A stretch of 64,000 nt of DNA from Poriferisodalis sp965208485 (GTDB lineage Bacteria; Actinomycetota; Acidimicrobiia; Acidimicrobiales; Poriferisodalaceae). Made by a program: the position numbers and the translations under genes. Below the pieces are notes generated by a model, which was not told where the DNA came from, searched no databases, and saw only the letters and a program-made list of their open reading frames with translations. Shown here one piece after another: positions 44,017-52,960 of the stretch (positions are counted from its first letter, which is position 1; each line of letters opens with the position of its first letter). The stretch covers positions 2,232,001 through 2,296,000 of the forward strand of contig NZ_OZ242344.1 in assembly GCF_965208485.1 (NCBI RefSeq), read 5' to 3'.

Positions 44017-45700
44017 ATGTCGTTCATCCCGAATCTGCGCTCGAAACCGCCCGACGCGGAATACGTGCAGTCGAAAATCGACGTGCTCGTGAGCTACAAG
44101 GACGTGCTCGATCAAGCGGACGCCGCGGGTGGGCTGGCCGAACTCGACAATCCGAATCTCTACAAGATCGCTGTGGTCGGCACCGGACCTGCAGGCGTCG
44201 TCACCGCGTACGAACTTCTTCGCATCGGCGTCGCGGTGGACATCTACTCAACCGACCACTCATCGTCACGCTACGGACGGGCCTACAGCCGGCCGTTCGC
44301 GGGCAACGAAACGTTCATCGCCGAGATGGGCGCGATGAGGTTCCCGCCGTCCGAAGCCAGTCTGTTCTGGTACATGGACAAGTTCGGCATCGCGTACGAT
44401 GCCAACTTCCCCGACCCGGGCAAGGTCACGACGTTGCTGCATCTCGACGGCCAGTCGTTCACATGGGAAGCGAATCAGCCCGCGCCGCCGCTGTTCGCCA
44501 CCGTCACCGCGGGACTCAACGCGCTCGTTCAGGATGACACCATCCTTGAGGACGGCACAACGCTAATGGCACCGGCGAGGATCACTCAGCTGATGATCGA
44601 CGGCGACTTCCGCGGGTCGCTTGCCGCGTGGCAACCGTGGATCGACAACTTCGAGGACTTGTCGTTCGGCGCGGGACTGAGCCGCATCTTCCAACGCACC
44701 ACGACACCGCCCGGTGGGGAACGTTGGACAGACGACGACATGGCGATCTTCGGCACCATCGGTGTGGGTTCGGGCGGCTTCGGGTCGCTCTACTCGGTGC
44801 AGTTCCTCGAGATTCTCCGGCTATTCGTCAACGAACTCGAAACCGATCAGCAGTTCGTTCCGAGTGGTATCGCGTCAGTGTTCGACGCGATAGCCAATGC
44901 CGATGTTGGCGGCGGCAAGGTGCTCGACAATCACATCAACGAGAGAGTCGTTACCGTCGAATACAGCACCCGGACCGCTCGGTGAAACTCACCAGCGACG
45001 TTGACGCTGTTCGCTACTACGACCGTGTGATATGGGCCGCTCCGAAGTGGGCGACTCAGACGAACACGAACCTGATCGAGTTCTTGGGTCTCAAACGCAC
45101 ACTGCTGCCTCCCGGCCTACCCACCGTCCAGTCGGCCATGCAAGAGTTGCATGTCGTGAACTCCTCGAAGGCGTTCGTGCTCACCGAGGACAAGTTCCGG
45201 CTCAAGAACTCCGGCCTCCCGGCCAACATTCAGTCCGACACGCTCATCGGCGGTCTCTACTGCCTCGACTACGCGTCCACCGATCCCGACGCGCCGGGTG
45301 TGGTGCTCATCAGCTACACATAGCAGGACGCAGGACGACTCGGCGAAACAGATAGCGTTGCCTGTCGACAAGGAATCCCGCATAAAGCAGCTCGTTGAGG
45401 ATGTGGCACGCATCAGCGCTGACTTCGCCTCATTTCTTGTGCCGCTCAACGGCGACTACGAAACGAACACAGTGTTCATCGACTGGATGAGCCAAGCCGA
45501 CTATCACGGCGCGTTCAAGCTCAATCTGCCCAAACAGGACCGTTACCTACAGCGCCTCTACAGCGACTTCCTCAATGCCGGAAGCGTCGGCGACACGTAC
45601 GTGTACCTCGCCGGTGACGATGTGTCGTTCATGGGCGGCTGGTCGGAGGACGCTATCGAGACTGCGATCAACGCTGTGGGTGCTGCAGCGGTCAGTCTCG
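44017..45700 (+). pseudogene. FAD-dependent L-amino-acid/tryptophan oxidase-like gene, three lesions
   Basis: The N-terminal part has the FAD motif KIAVVGTGPAGVVTAYELLR and AEMGAMRFPPSEASLFWYMD, typical of tryptophan-2-monooxygenase/L-amino-acid oxidases of the flavin amine oxidase family. Near 44975-44985 a frameshift ends the first frame. The next frame continues (VRYYDRVIWAAPKWATQ) to VVLISYT and stops at TAG 45321, where a TGG codon would be expected. Directly after, a 7-bp tandem duplication (CAGGACG twice, 45324-45337) shifts the frame again to AKQIALPVDKESRIKQ and the C-terminal FAD region (YLAGDDVSFMGGWSEDAIET). The end is replaced by a toxin fragment at about 45700. Confidence 0.8.
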
Positions 45701-45705
45701 GCTGG

Positions 45706-45773
45706 TCGCTGCGTTCGAGCCCTGCGATCGCCTTGACGGCCCGGCGGGAGATCTCGACTGTGTACTGGCTCAC
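45706..45773 (-). pseudogene. RelE/ParE-type toxin, only the first 23 codons left
   Basis: MSQYTVEISRRAVKAIAGLE plus three residues matches the start of the intact toxin at 53586-53852. After that the sequence runs into the amine oxidase gene in antisense and homology stops. The breakpoint lies close to 45705. The toxin cannot be active, leaving an orphan antitoxin gene. Confidence 0.75.
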
Positions 45774-45785
45774 TGATGTGCCGGC

Positions 45786-46037
45786 TCACTCGAGTCCGAG
45801 GGCGGCCTTGACCTCGTCCCACGGCACGTAGTCGTCCTCGGCCCGAGCCGCGTCGAGTGCGCGGCAGTCCGCGGCTTCGTCGGCCCGGTCGACGAGTTGG
45901 TCGAACGCGTCGGCGCTCAGAATCACTGCGACCCGGCGGCCGCGCCGCGTCACTGAAATCGGCTCGCCGGATCGGCTGGTTTCGGTGATCACGTCAGCCA
46001 GACGATTCCGTGCGTCGCTGAACGCGATCTCGGTCAT
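45786..46037 (-). CDS. Phd/YefM-family antitoxin, orphan copy
   Basis: The 83-residue protein from ATG 46037 (MTEIAFSDARNRLADVITET) contains SGEPISVTRRGRRVAVILSA, the DNA-binding signature. It differs from the copy at 53865 in only a few residues (for example DCRA for DRRA). An ATG five codons upstream is possible but lies in the operator palindrome. Its toxin is truncated, so it may now act only as a repressor or as a cross-protecting antitoxin for the second locus. Confidence 0.8.
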   Translation of the reverse strand: MTEIAFSDARNRLADVITETSRSGEPISVTRRGRRVAVILSADAFDQLVDRADEAADCRALDAARAEDDYVPWDEVKAALGLE

Positions 46038-46052
46038 GTACAAATTGTACAT
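46036..46052. promoter_or_regulatory. palindrome ATGTACAAATTGTACAT at the antitoxin start
   Basis: Near-perfect inverted repeat built from TGTACA half-sites, overlapping the antitoxin start codon, and present unchanged at the paralogous locus (54115-54131, where the last base differs). Strong candidate operator. Confidence 0.6.
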
Positions 46053-46121
46053 TCAAGATGTTGACGCACGGGCGAAAAATCTGGCGACAACCCGCCACGT
46101 ACGCTTTAGCGTCAGCCACTC

Positions 46122-46352
46122 ATGGCGAGCGAGCGGCCGAGACATCGGAACAGGGACTACGAGCGCTTTTTCCGAGTAGCGGAGGACCATGGTTGGCGCA
46201 TCAAGAAGACCAAGGGACACTTTGCTATGTACTGCCCAACGGAATGCGGCAAGCACATCGTGGCCGTGTCTGCGACACCGTCGGATCATCGCAGCCTACG
46301 AAACACCAGAGCACAGATGAGAAAGTGCATGACAACCGAGGGGTGGGGATGA
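46122..46352 (+). CDS. HicA-like toxin
   Basis: The 76-residue protein contains HGWRIKKTKGHFAMYCPTEC, the double-stranded RNA-binding-like core of HicA (GW....KGxH with the catalytic-type His). A conserved C-terminal VAVSATPSDHRSLRNTRAQM follows. Its stop overlaps the next gene as ATGA. HicA proteins are mRNA interferases controlled by HicB; the partner here does not look like standard HicB. Confidence 0.65.
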   Translation: MASERPRHRNRDYERFFRVAEDHGWRIKKTKGHFAMYCPTECGKHIVAVSATPSDHRSLRNTRAQMRKCMTTEGWG

Positions 46353-46750
46353 GCGCAGCACGCACCGAGGCGACCTGCAGGATCGGCATCGCGCACGAAG
46401 ACGAGAGCGGCGCGAGGGCATTGACTTACGACGAAGTGTGCGCATTCGTCAGCGAAGTGATGGAACACCTGCTCGTCGAGGACCGCGTCATTGACCCCGT
46501 GGTATCAGGCGACGCAGAGACGGGCGAGATCGAGATCACGTTCGAGTTGCCGCGTCCAGTAGCGACCTCTGAGACCGATGTCGAAGTCTTCGACATCGTT
46601 CACGACGCCGGGGCGGCACTGGGTGCGCAGTGGCGCAACCTGCCGGATTCGGATACCAGCAGCGGCTCAGCGACTCCGACTCGGTCGACGACGATGCTGA
46701 CTCGGCATAGCCAGCAGATACAGGAAGTTCACGAACCGCTGCCTGCTTAA
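46349..46750 (+). CDS. acidic partner protein of the HicA-like gene
   Basis: The 133-residue acidic protein (MSAARTEATCRIGIAHEDES) starts inside the preceding stop codon, so it is coupled. There is no ribbon-helix-helix or HTH and no clear HicB fold. DPVVSGDAETGEIEITFELP suggests a beta-sheet protein. The last codon region runs into the tip of the palindromic element at 46748, so the C-terminus may be altered. By position it could be an antitoxin of new type. Confidence 0.5.
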   Translation: MSAARTEATCRIGIAHEDESGARALTYDEVCAFVSEVMEHLLVEDRVIDPVVSGDAETGEIEITFELPRPVATSETDVEVFDIVHDAGAALGAQWRNLPDSDTSSGSATPTRSTTMLTRHSQQIQEVHEPLPA

Positions 46751-46854
46751 GGGTCCGCCATCAGTCAAGTCGCGTGATTTTCCCCCATGCGCAGGTCTCT
46801 GACCTGCGGAAATGCGTGAGCGGATCACGCGACTTAAGACGCGGCGGACCCTAA
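46748..46854. repeat. palindromic element, about 107 bp, TTAGGGTCCGCC arms
   Basis: Inverted arms (TTAAGGGTCCGCC and TTAGGGTCCGCCGCG), a second pair AAGTCGCGTGAT / ATCACGCGACTT, and a central GCAGGTCTCTGACCTGCGG that is itself a hairpin. It keeps the CTGACCTGCGG core of the CTAG family but has TTA(A)G instead of CTAG at its ends. Confidence 0.65.
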
Positions 46855-46884
46855 CCAAGAGAACGGCGCTGATGATGTCGCGAC

Positions 46885-47139
46885 TCAGGAGTTCGTAAGT
46901 CTCAACAGGGCGTCGTGTTCACCCAAGAGTTCGTCTGCCAGCTGCTCGCGGGCGCGATGAATGTCGAACGGCTCATGCACTGGCACATCGGCGCCGCCGA
47001 TGAATGCCTCGAGCGCCCGCCGACGATCTGCTCGCTCGACGAGTTCGCAGATGAACTGCGTGACGGTGACGCCGCGCTCGTCAGCGCGCTCGGCAACAAC
47101 CGCCGCTACGTCGTCTGGCAGATGAACGACCGTCGCCAT
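46885..47139 (-). CDS. ribbon-helix-helix-like orphan antitoxin
   Basis: The 84-residue protein from ATG 47139 begins MATVVHLPDDVAAVVAERAD and ERGVTVTQFICELVERA, a ribbon-helix-helix-like N-terminus, then RALEAFIGGADVPVHEPFDI and a charged tail. VapB-type antitoxins have this form. No PIN toxin gene is adjacent, so it is an orphan or regulates another locus. Confidence 0.6.
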   Translation of the reverse strand: MATVVHLPDDVAAVVAERADERGVTVTQFICELVERADRRRALEAFIGGADVPVHEPFDIHRAREQLADELLGEHDALLRLTNS

Positions 47140-47323
47140 AAGGCGCAGCGTACCCATCGGCCACGCGAGGCCAGGACGAATTTCGAAGCCGTGAGAGAAG
47201 TGATGCGAGACAAGTCCCACTTTGCGAGTTGGGAGTGCCGCGGTGGTTGTCGGCGGGCCGCCGGAGATGTAGCTGTGGTGCGTGACTAGCGTTCCCGGGA
47301 TGCTCTCAGGGAGGCGTGTGTCG

Positions 47324-50300
47324 ATGCTGACGCGGCGGGTCCTGGTGGCCGCTGTGATGTCCGCTGCGCTGGTGGCGAGTCTGCTGGCGCTTCCGGTTGC
47401 GGTGTCGGCGCAGTCGACGGATGCATATCTCGACGGCGCCGAGCCGTGGACCGAGTCGGATTGTGCCGGAGATGTGCCGATCGTGGTCGGCTCGGACGCG
47501 AAGGCGCAGTCGGACATCTACAGCGCCGTCACGCTCGCTGGAGTCGTTGACACGGACTGTGTGGTGCTGGCCGGCCCTCGAGACGGGGACATGCCTGCTG
47601 ATCAGCAGGCGCGGCTCGACGCGGCGACGGTTGGCGGCTACGTGCTCGGCGGCAAGGCCGCGGTGCCGGAGGCCAAGGTCGTGGGTCGGAACATGACGCG
47701 TCTTGGCGGCGCGACTCGCTGGGAGACCGCTCAGCTCATCGGCAGCCAGGCCCGTGCCCTGGCCGAGGGCCAGGAGCCGGACACACCGAGCGTGCCTGAC
47801 ACCTCACTCCCGGCTCCGCCCGATGTGCAGCAGCCCGGCGTGTTCCTGCACGGTGCCGAGCCGTGGATCGCGTCGGACTGTGTCGGTGACGTTCCCGTTG
47901 TGGTCGGTTCGGATGCGAAGGCGCAGTCGGACATCTACTCCGCCATCACACTGGCCGGAGTCATCGGCACTGACTGTGTCGTGCTTGCCGGCCCTCGCGA
48001 CGGCGACATGCCAGCCAGTCAGCGGACCCGACTCGACGCGGCCGAACCAGGCGGCTTCGTGCTTGGCGGAACCGCTGCAGTGCCGACCGCCAAGATCACG
48101 GGCCGAGACATGACACGCCTCGGTGGTGCATCGCGCTGGGAGACGGCTCAACTCGTGGGCCGACGCGCGAGCGGCGACACCACCGCAGGCACCAGCACTA
48201 CAACCGAGAAGGCGGAACAACAACCACCGACCGCAGGCGACATCGCCGCGTACACAGCGGCATCCGTGGGCGGAGCCCATGCGTGCGCCGTGCGCCCTGA
48301 CGGTACTGTGACCTGCTGGGGTGCGAATTTCGCCGGCCAGGCAGATCCACCCTCAGGGACCTTTGCCGAATTGGCCAGCGGCGACAATCACTCGTGCGGG
48401 CTTCGCGTCAACGGGTCCCTGGCTTGCTGGGGCGCCAACAACTGGGGGCAGACGAATGCGCCGAAGGGCATTTTCATTGCGGTAGCTGCTAGCCAGAGAC
48501 TCTCGTGCGCAGTGCGCGACAGCGGCACGGCGACCTGCTGGGGAGACCAGAAGAATCTTGGCCGAGCCCCCGCGTCATTGAGAGCGTTGAGCGAGCTTTC
48601 CTTCGGCGGGCCGGGACTGTGCGGGGTGCGAACTGACAGATCGCTGATCTGTGCGCAACTCGACCGTCCCCGACCCGCCGAAGACGTGAGACAACCGTTT
48701 GTAGTACCGGGCAGGTTCACTGCGGTCTCCGGGTCTTGTGGGCTGCGGACCGACGGCACGGTGACCTGTTTCAACCATCACGGCCGCGAGTACGCGGGTT
48801 CGCCCTCGGGAGCTTTTGCTTCGATATCCGCCTCACTAGGGCACGGTGATTTGGGGTGCGGTGTGCGCACGAACGGTGCCCTGTTCTGTTGGAGACACAG
48901 CAATCTCTCGGCCGTAGGCACTTTCGGAGTGCTGGACGTGCCGCCGGGAACGTTCACGGACGTGTCTTTCGGGCAGCGCCATGCGTGTGCAATTCAGTCT
49001 GACGGAGCCGTTGTGTGCTGGGGCGACAGCGAATTCGGGGAACTGATACCGCTGACCTCGCCGCCGAACCGTTTCGCGACAGTCCCAACCGGCGCGGCGT
49101 CAGGGTGCGGAGTTCGCGTCGGCGGCACGCTGACGTGCTGGGGCGGGACTGCGTATTCGCAACTGCGAAGCGCGCCGTCAGGAAAGTTCACGTCCGTAGC
49201 CACCAACTCAGGGACTGCGTGCGGTCTTCGGGTCGGCGGCACGTTGGCGTGCTGGGGCGACAACGACCACGGTCAGGCGGAACCGCCGACAGGCCGTTTC
49301 ACGGCGGTGTCTGCCGGTAGGAACTACTGGTGCGGACTGCGCGCTGACGGCACCGTGGCCTGCTGGGGCAACAGAGAAGGCCGTCGAGTCGACGCTCCGT
49401 CGGGATCATTCGCAGGGATTTCGGTGGGGTCGACCTTGTCGTACGGAGTGCGGGCTGACGGAACTCTGGTCTGCTGGGGAGAACGGGGGCAGTCACTTGA
49501 AAGCTGCTATTGGAACAACGATTGGGGACAGGCGGTCGACTGGCCGCCGACCATGGCACCATCGGGGACCTTCTCAGCGCTGAACCAAGATGGCTTCCAA
49601 CCGTGCGCGCTGCGCACTGACGGCACCATAGTTTGCTGGGGGAACAACGATTATGGTCAGGCGAACGCACCGTCGGGGGAGTTCACCGCGGTGTCCGGCA
49701 GCTTGTTCCACGCGTGCGGGGTACGCGCTGACGGCACCGTGGCCTGCTGGGGCAGAAACGACTTCGGCCAAGCAGACCCTCCATCGGGAACCTTCTCAGC
49801 GGTAGCTGCTGGAACGTGGCACTCGTGCGGCGTTCTGCTCGGTGGTTCCGTGAGTTGCTGGGGCGCCAATGACGATGGTCAGGCGGACGCGCCGTTGGGG
49901 GAGTTCACTGCGGTGTCCGCTGGTAGCGCACACTCCCATGGGGTGCGCGCAGACGGCACGCTGACTTGCTGGGGCAATCGGTCGTGGTGCTGGAGCTTCA
50001 CATCCTCGCAGGACGGGGTCGAGTTCATGGGCTCACCACCCGGCAGATTCACGGCAGTGTCCAGCGGCCAGTCACACTCGTGCGGACTGCGCACTGACGG
50101 CACGGTGACCTGCTGGAGCAATGGCCCACGGGACAACCGTTTCGGGCAGTTGGACGCGCCGACGGGAAGTTTCGCCGCTGTGTCTGCGGGCCAAGAGTAC
50201 ACATGCGGAGTGCGCGAAGACTCTTCAGTCACTTGCTGGGGCAGAAACGACTCCGGTCAAGCAGATGCGCCGTCAGGCAGGTTCGCCGCCGTTGCCGCGA

Positions 50301-50737
50301 CGGCGTTTAGGTCCTACGGGCTTCGCACTGACGGCACATTGGCCTGCTGGGGGGACACGCGAAGCTGCTGGGCGACCGACCTTCGGGAAGTCGAGGCAAC
50401 GACGGGACCCTTCAGCGCTGTGTCCGCTGGTTTGTCGCATTCTTGCGCGTTGCGCGCCGATGGCTCGGTGACCTGTTGGGGTGACAACCAGCTCGGCCAG
50501 CTCGACACACCTTCGGGGCGCTTCAGCGCTGTGTCCGCTGGTTCTCGGCATTCTTGTGCGTTGCGCGCCGATGGCTCGGTGACCTGTTGGGGCGACAACG
50601 ACGACGGCCAAGCAGACCCTCCATCGGGAGCGTTCGCGGCGGTGCAAGCACACGTCCACAGCGGCACTTGCGCGTTGCGCGCCGATGGCTCGGTGATCTG
50701 CTGGGGCGCGTTCGCGATACGTCTGCCAGCCCGCTGA
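47324..50737 (+). CDS. secreted protein with CWB2-like repeats and 21 RCC1-type repeats
   Basis: The 1137-residue protein starts at ATG 47324, with AGGGAGG nine bases upstream. A signal peptide ends VSA/QS near residue 32. Two near-identical repeats of about 110 residues follow (DVPIVVGSDAKAQSDIYSA; CVVLAGPRDGDMP; RLGGATRWETAQLIG), a diverged CWB2 form. From about 320 to the end I count 21 RCC1-type units (CGLRADGTVTCWG, then a D/N-rich turn, PSG.F.AVSAG), which equals three seven-bladed propellers. Nearly every unit has two Cys. In units 11, 15 and 18 the first Cys is Tyr or His and an extra Cys appears shortly after CWG. A surface binding role is likely, ligand unknown. Confidence 0.85.
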   Translation: MLTRRVLVAAVMSAALVASLLALPVAVSAQSTDAYLDGAEPWTESDCAGDVPIVVGSDAKAQSDIYSAVTLAGVVDTDCVVLAGPRDGDMPADQQARLDAATVGGYVLGGKAAVPEAKVVGRNMTRLGGATRWETAQLIGSQARALAEGQEPDTPSVPDTSLPAPPDVQQPGVFLHGAEPWIASDCVGDVPVVVGSDAKAQSDIYSAITLAGVIGTDCVVLAGPRDGDMPASQRTRLDAAEPGGFVLGGTAAVPTAKITGRDMTRLGGASRWETAQLVGRRASGDTTAGTSTTTEKAEQQPPTAGDIAAYTAASVGGAHACAVRPDGTVTCWGANFAGQADPPSGTFAELASGDNHSCGLRVNGSLACWGANNWGQTNAPKGIFIAVAASQRLSCAVRDSGTATCWGDQKNLGRAPASLRALSELSFGGPGLCGVRTDRSLICAQLDRPRPAEDVRQPFVVPGRFTAVSGSCGLRTDGTVTCFNHHGREYAGSPSGAFASISASLGHGDLGCGVRTNGALFCWRHSNLSAVGTFGVLDVPPGTFTDVSFGQRHACAIQSDGAVVCWGDSEFGELIPLTSPPNRFATVPTGAASGCGVRVGGTLTCWGGTAYSQLRSAPSGKFTSVATNSGTACGLRVGGTLACWGDNDHGQAEPPTGRFTAVSAGRNYWCGLRADGTVACWGNREGRRVDAPSGSFAGISVGSTLSYGVRADGTLVCWGERGQSLESCYWNNDWGQAVDWPPTMAPSGTFSALNQDGFQPCALRTDGTIVCWGNNDYGQANAPSGEFTAVSGSLFHACGVRADGTVACWGRNDFGQADPPSGTFSAVAAGTWHSCGVLLGGSVSCWGANDDGQADAPLGEFTAVSAGSAHSHGVRADGTLTCWGNRSWCWSFTSSQDGVEFMGSPPGRFTAVSSGQSHSCGLRTDGTVTCWSNGPRDNRFGQLDAPTGSFAAVSAGQEYTCGVREDSSVTCWGRNDSGQADAPSGRFAAVAATAFRSYGLRTDGTLACWGDTRSCWATDLREVEATTGPFSAVSAGLSHSCALRADGSVTCWGDNQLGQLDTPSGRFSAVSAGSRHSCALRADGSVTCWGDNDDGQADPPSGAFAAVQAHVHSGTCALRADGSVICWGAFAIRLPAR

Positions 50738-51104
50738 ACGGCCGAAGCAGCGTGAGTCTTCGCTGCCTGGCAAAGGCGTAACCCCGGCCGTTTGCCGAGG
50801 CATTGACGGTTCCGGAGTCTTCAATCACAAACTTACCGCTTGCGAGCCACATGTCGAGCCATGACCGGCAGCGCGGCGTGCGCATCTTTCATACGTGATG
50901 CGCGATCCGATACCGTTCCTCTATTCCTCCCCGTCTGGTCGGCTTTGCCGGGCATGGCGGGGTTATCTGTTTCGCCCGTGTCCTCGGCGTCCACCCGACT
51001 CGACGACGCGACGGGCGCAGGTGCACCGTGACCTGCCGGGTCGTGCTCAGGTGGGGCAGAGAATGCAGGGCAGGGTCGCCCGCGGTGTGTTCTAGGGTGG
51101 CCAT
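50738..51104. other. intergenic region without recognisable gene
   Basis: About 370 bases between the RCC1-type gene and a small membrane protein. Open frames on both strands are arginine- and proline-rich and look non-coding. No strong hairpin terminator with a T run was found. Confidence 0.4.
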
Positions 51105-51356
51105 ATGGCCGCCGGGGTGATGGCAGCGACTCAGATTGTCGTGGAGGCGTGGGCCGTGCTGGTCGCCGCTGGCGCCATGGTCGCCACCGTGCTCGGCACC
51201 GGCTTGGGGATCGTCTTCCACTTGGGCGGACGCATCGATAGCCAGTCGGGACGCATCGACCGGCTGGCCGGGGAGGTCGCGCTGGTGCGCGAGCGCGTGG
51301 CACGCCTCGAAGGCAGCACCGGCACCCCCGACCCGGGTCCCCTGCAGCTCGCCTGA
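51105..51356 (+). CDS. small membrane protein with C-terminal coiled coil
   Basis: The 83-residue protein has a single hydrophobic segment at about 14-38 (WAVLVAAGAMVATVLGTGLG). A heptad-like region follows (RIDSQSGRIDRLAGEVALVR, ERVARLEG) that should form a coiled coil, then a Pro-rich end. Such one-helix coiled-coil proteins are widespread in actinobacteria and phages, often without known function. Confidence 0.6.
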   Translation: MAAGVMAATQIVVEAWAVLVAAGAMVATVLGTGLGIVFHLGGRIDSQSGRIDRLAGEVALVRERVARLEGSTGTPDPGPLQLA

Positions 51357-51365
51357 GCCCGCTCA

Positions 51366-51461
51366 GCTCAAGAGACCGGTGGTTGACTCGACCGTTGGAA
51401 CGAGGGCCTCGTCGATGAGCAGCTGATCGGCTGCGGCGAGCTCGGGGGACAGCCAGCGGTC
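51366..51461 (-). pseudogene. 3' remnant of a third hutH copy
   Basis: DRWLSPELAAADQLLIDEAL followed by VPTVESTT corresponds to the last 31 residues of histidine ammonia-lyase. The rest of the gene is absent; homology stops near 51461, shortly before the AAA/DUF4143 gene at 51632. It resembles the remnant at 41264 slightly more than the intact gene (LIDEALVP versus LTNEALVP). Confidence 0.75.
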
Positions 51462-51631
51462 GGTGCCCGTGTGCCGCGCTGACACGCGGAAGGGCCGGGT
51501 TGCAGGGCGCGAGAGCGCGACCGGCGCCCGCTCGCTCTCAATGGCCAGCTTTTCTGTACCTGAACGGACAGTTTTACAGCACTTATAGCGCCAGTTTTCT
51601 CGCACTCACTCCTCCGGTAATATCGCACTTG

Positions 51632-52909
51632 ATGTCGGTAACCCTGACTCCACCGCAGTACCGCACGCGTGTTGTCGAGCACGAGATCAGTACTGCCCTG
51701 CAGGCCAGTCCCGCTGTGTTGCTGGATGGACCTCGCGCCTGCGGCAAGACCTGGACGGGCCAGCGGTTCGCACGCAGCGAGGCGCTGCTGGACACTTTGC
51801 CCACTGCGAGACTCGCCGCATCGGTCGACGCCGCGGGATTGCTGAGCGGACCGACACCGCGCTTGCTTGACGAATGGCACTTCGCGCCGGGCATCTGGAA
51901 CCCCATGCGACGTGCCTGCGATGACCGAGCGCAGCCCGGGCAGTTCATCCTGACAGGATCGGCAACGCCTCCCGATGACCTCACCAGGCACTCCGGCGCA
52001 GGGCGCGTGGCACGAGTCCGGATGAGGCCGATGAGCTTGTTCGAGTCGGGCGAGTCAGATGGCAGCGTGTCCGTGCGCGAGCTGCTCGACGGAGCGTCCT
52101 GCCGGCCGGCGAGCTCGGACATGTCGATCACGTACATCATCGAGGCTGCTTGCCGGGGCGGATGGCCCGCTGCAGTCGACCGCACCTCCGAGGCCGCCCA
52201 GCGTTACCTGCGCAGCTATCTCGACGACATCAGCCGAACCGACATCGCCTTGGTCGATGACGTCAAGCGTGATCCCGTCGGCGTACGCCGCCTGCTGACC
52301 TCGCTCGGACGCAACGTGGCGACCCCCGCGTCGTACACAACGCTGGCCGCCGACACGACGGGCGATCAGGCGGTACCAATGCACGCCCGCACGGTCCGCA
52401 GCTACCTCACCGCGCTTGAGCGTCTCTTCGTGACAGAAGATCTGCACGCGTGGCGCCCGCACCTGCGGTCTCGGGCTCAGCTGCGCACGAGCGCGGTGCG
52501 GCACTTTGTCTGTCCGTCGTTGGCCGTGGCGGCACTGCGGACGAACAGCGCCCGCCTGCGTGCCGATCTGAACTTCTTCGGCCTGTTGTTCGAATCGCTC
52601 GTAGTGCGTGATCTGCGCGTGTACTCCCAGCTCGACGGCTGCCAGATGTCTCACTACCGCGACGAGTACGGGTTGGAAGTGGATGTGATCTTGGAACGAG
52701 CCGACGGAGAATGGGCAGCATTCGAGATCAAGCTCGGAGGCGAGCGGCTGATCAACGAAGGAATCGAATCGCTGCGGAAGCTGGCCGAACGGGTCGACAC
52801 GAAGCGCATGGGAACGCCACGGAAGCTGACGGTCATCACCGCGGGCGGCTACGGGTTCGAGCTGCCCGATGGGATAGCCGTCATCCCCATCACGGCACTC
52901 GGCCCCTGA
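51632..52909 (+). CDS. AAA+ ATPase with DUF4143 / nuclease-like C-terminus
   Basis: The 425-residue protein is read from ATG 51632 (MSVTLTPPQYRTRVVEHEIS). Walker A is LDGPRACGKTWTGQRFARS (33 on), Walker B PRLLDEWHFAPGIW and sensor FILTGSATPPDDLTRHSGAG. The DUF4143 tail has GLEVDVILERADGEWAAFEIKLG. It is related along its length to the gene at 8813-10099. The leader holds ACCTGAACGGACAG and ACAGCACTTATAGC stretches of lower GC. It lies between a hutH scrap and tRNA-Ser. Confidence 0.87.
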   Translation: MSVTLTPPQYRTRVVEHEISTALQASPAVLLDGPRACGKTWTGQRFARSEALLDTLPTARLAASVDAAGLLSGPTPRLLDEWHFAPGIWNPMRRACDDRAQPGQFILTGSATPPDDLTRHSGAGRVARVRMRPMSLFESGESDGSVSVRELLDGASCRPASSDMSITYIIEAACRGGWPAAVDRTSEAAQRYLRSYLDDISRTDIALVDDVKRDPVGVRRLLTSLGRNVATPASYTTLAADTTGDQAVPMHARTVRSYLTALERLFVTEDLHAWRPHLRSRAQLRTSAVRHFVCPSLAVAALRTNSARLRADLNFFGLLFESLVVRDLRVYSQLDGCQMSHYRDEYGLEVDVILERADGEWAAFEIKLGGERLINEGIESLRKLAERVDTKRMGTPRKLTVITAGGYGFELPDGIAVIPITALGP

Positions 52910-52960
52910 GCGCGGGCGGCGAGCACAGTCGCCCGTGGGCTCGCCGGTAGGTTGGCCGGC

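Noticed and set aside
46748..46854. Rho-independent terminator of the HicA-like operon
   Set aside because: The inverted ends are about 80 bases apart with internal structure and no T run; it matches the dispersed palindromic family better.
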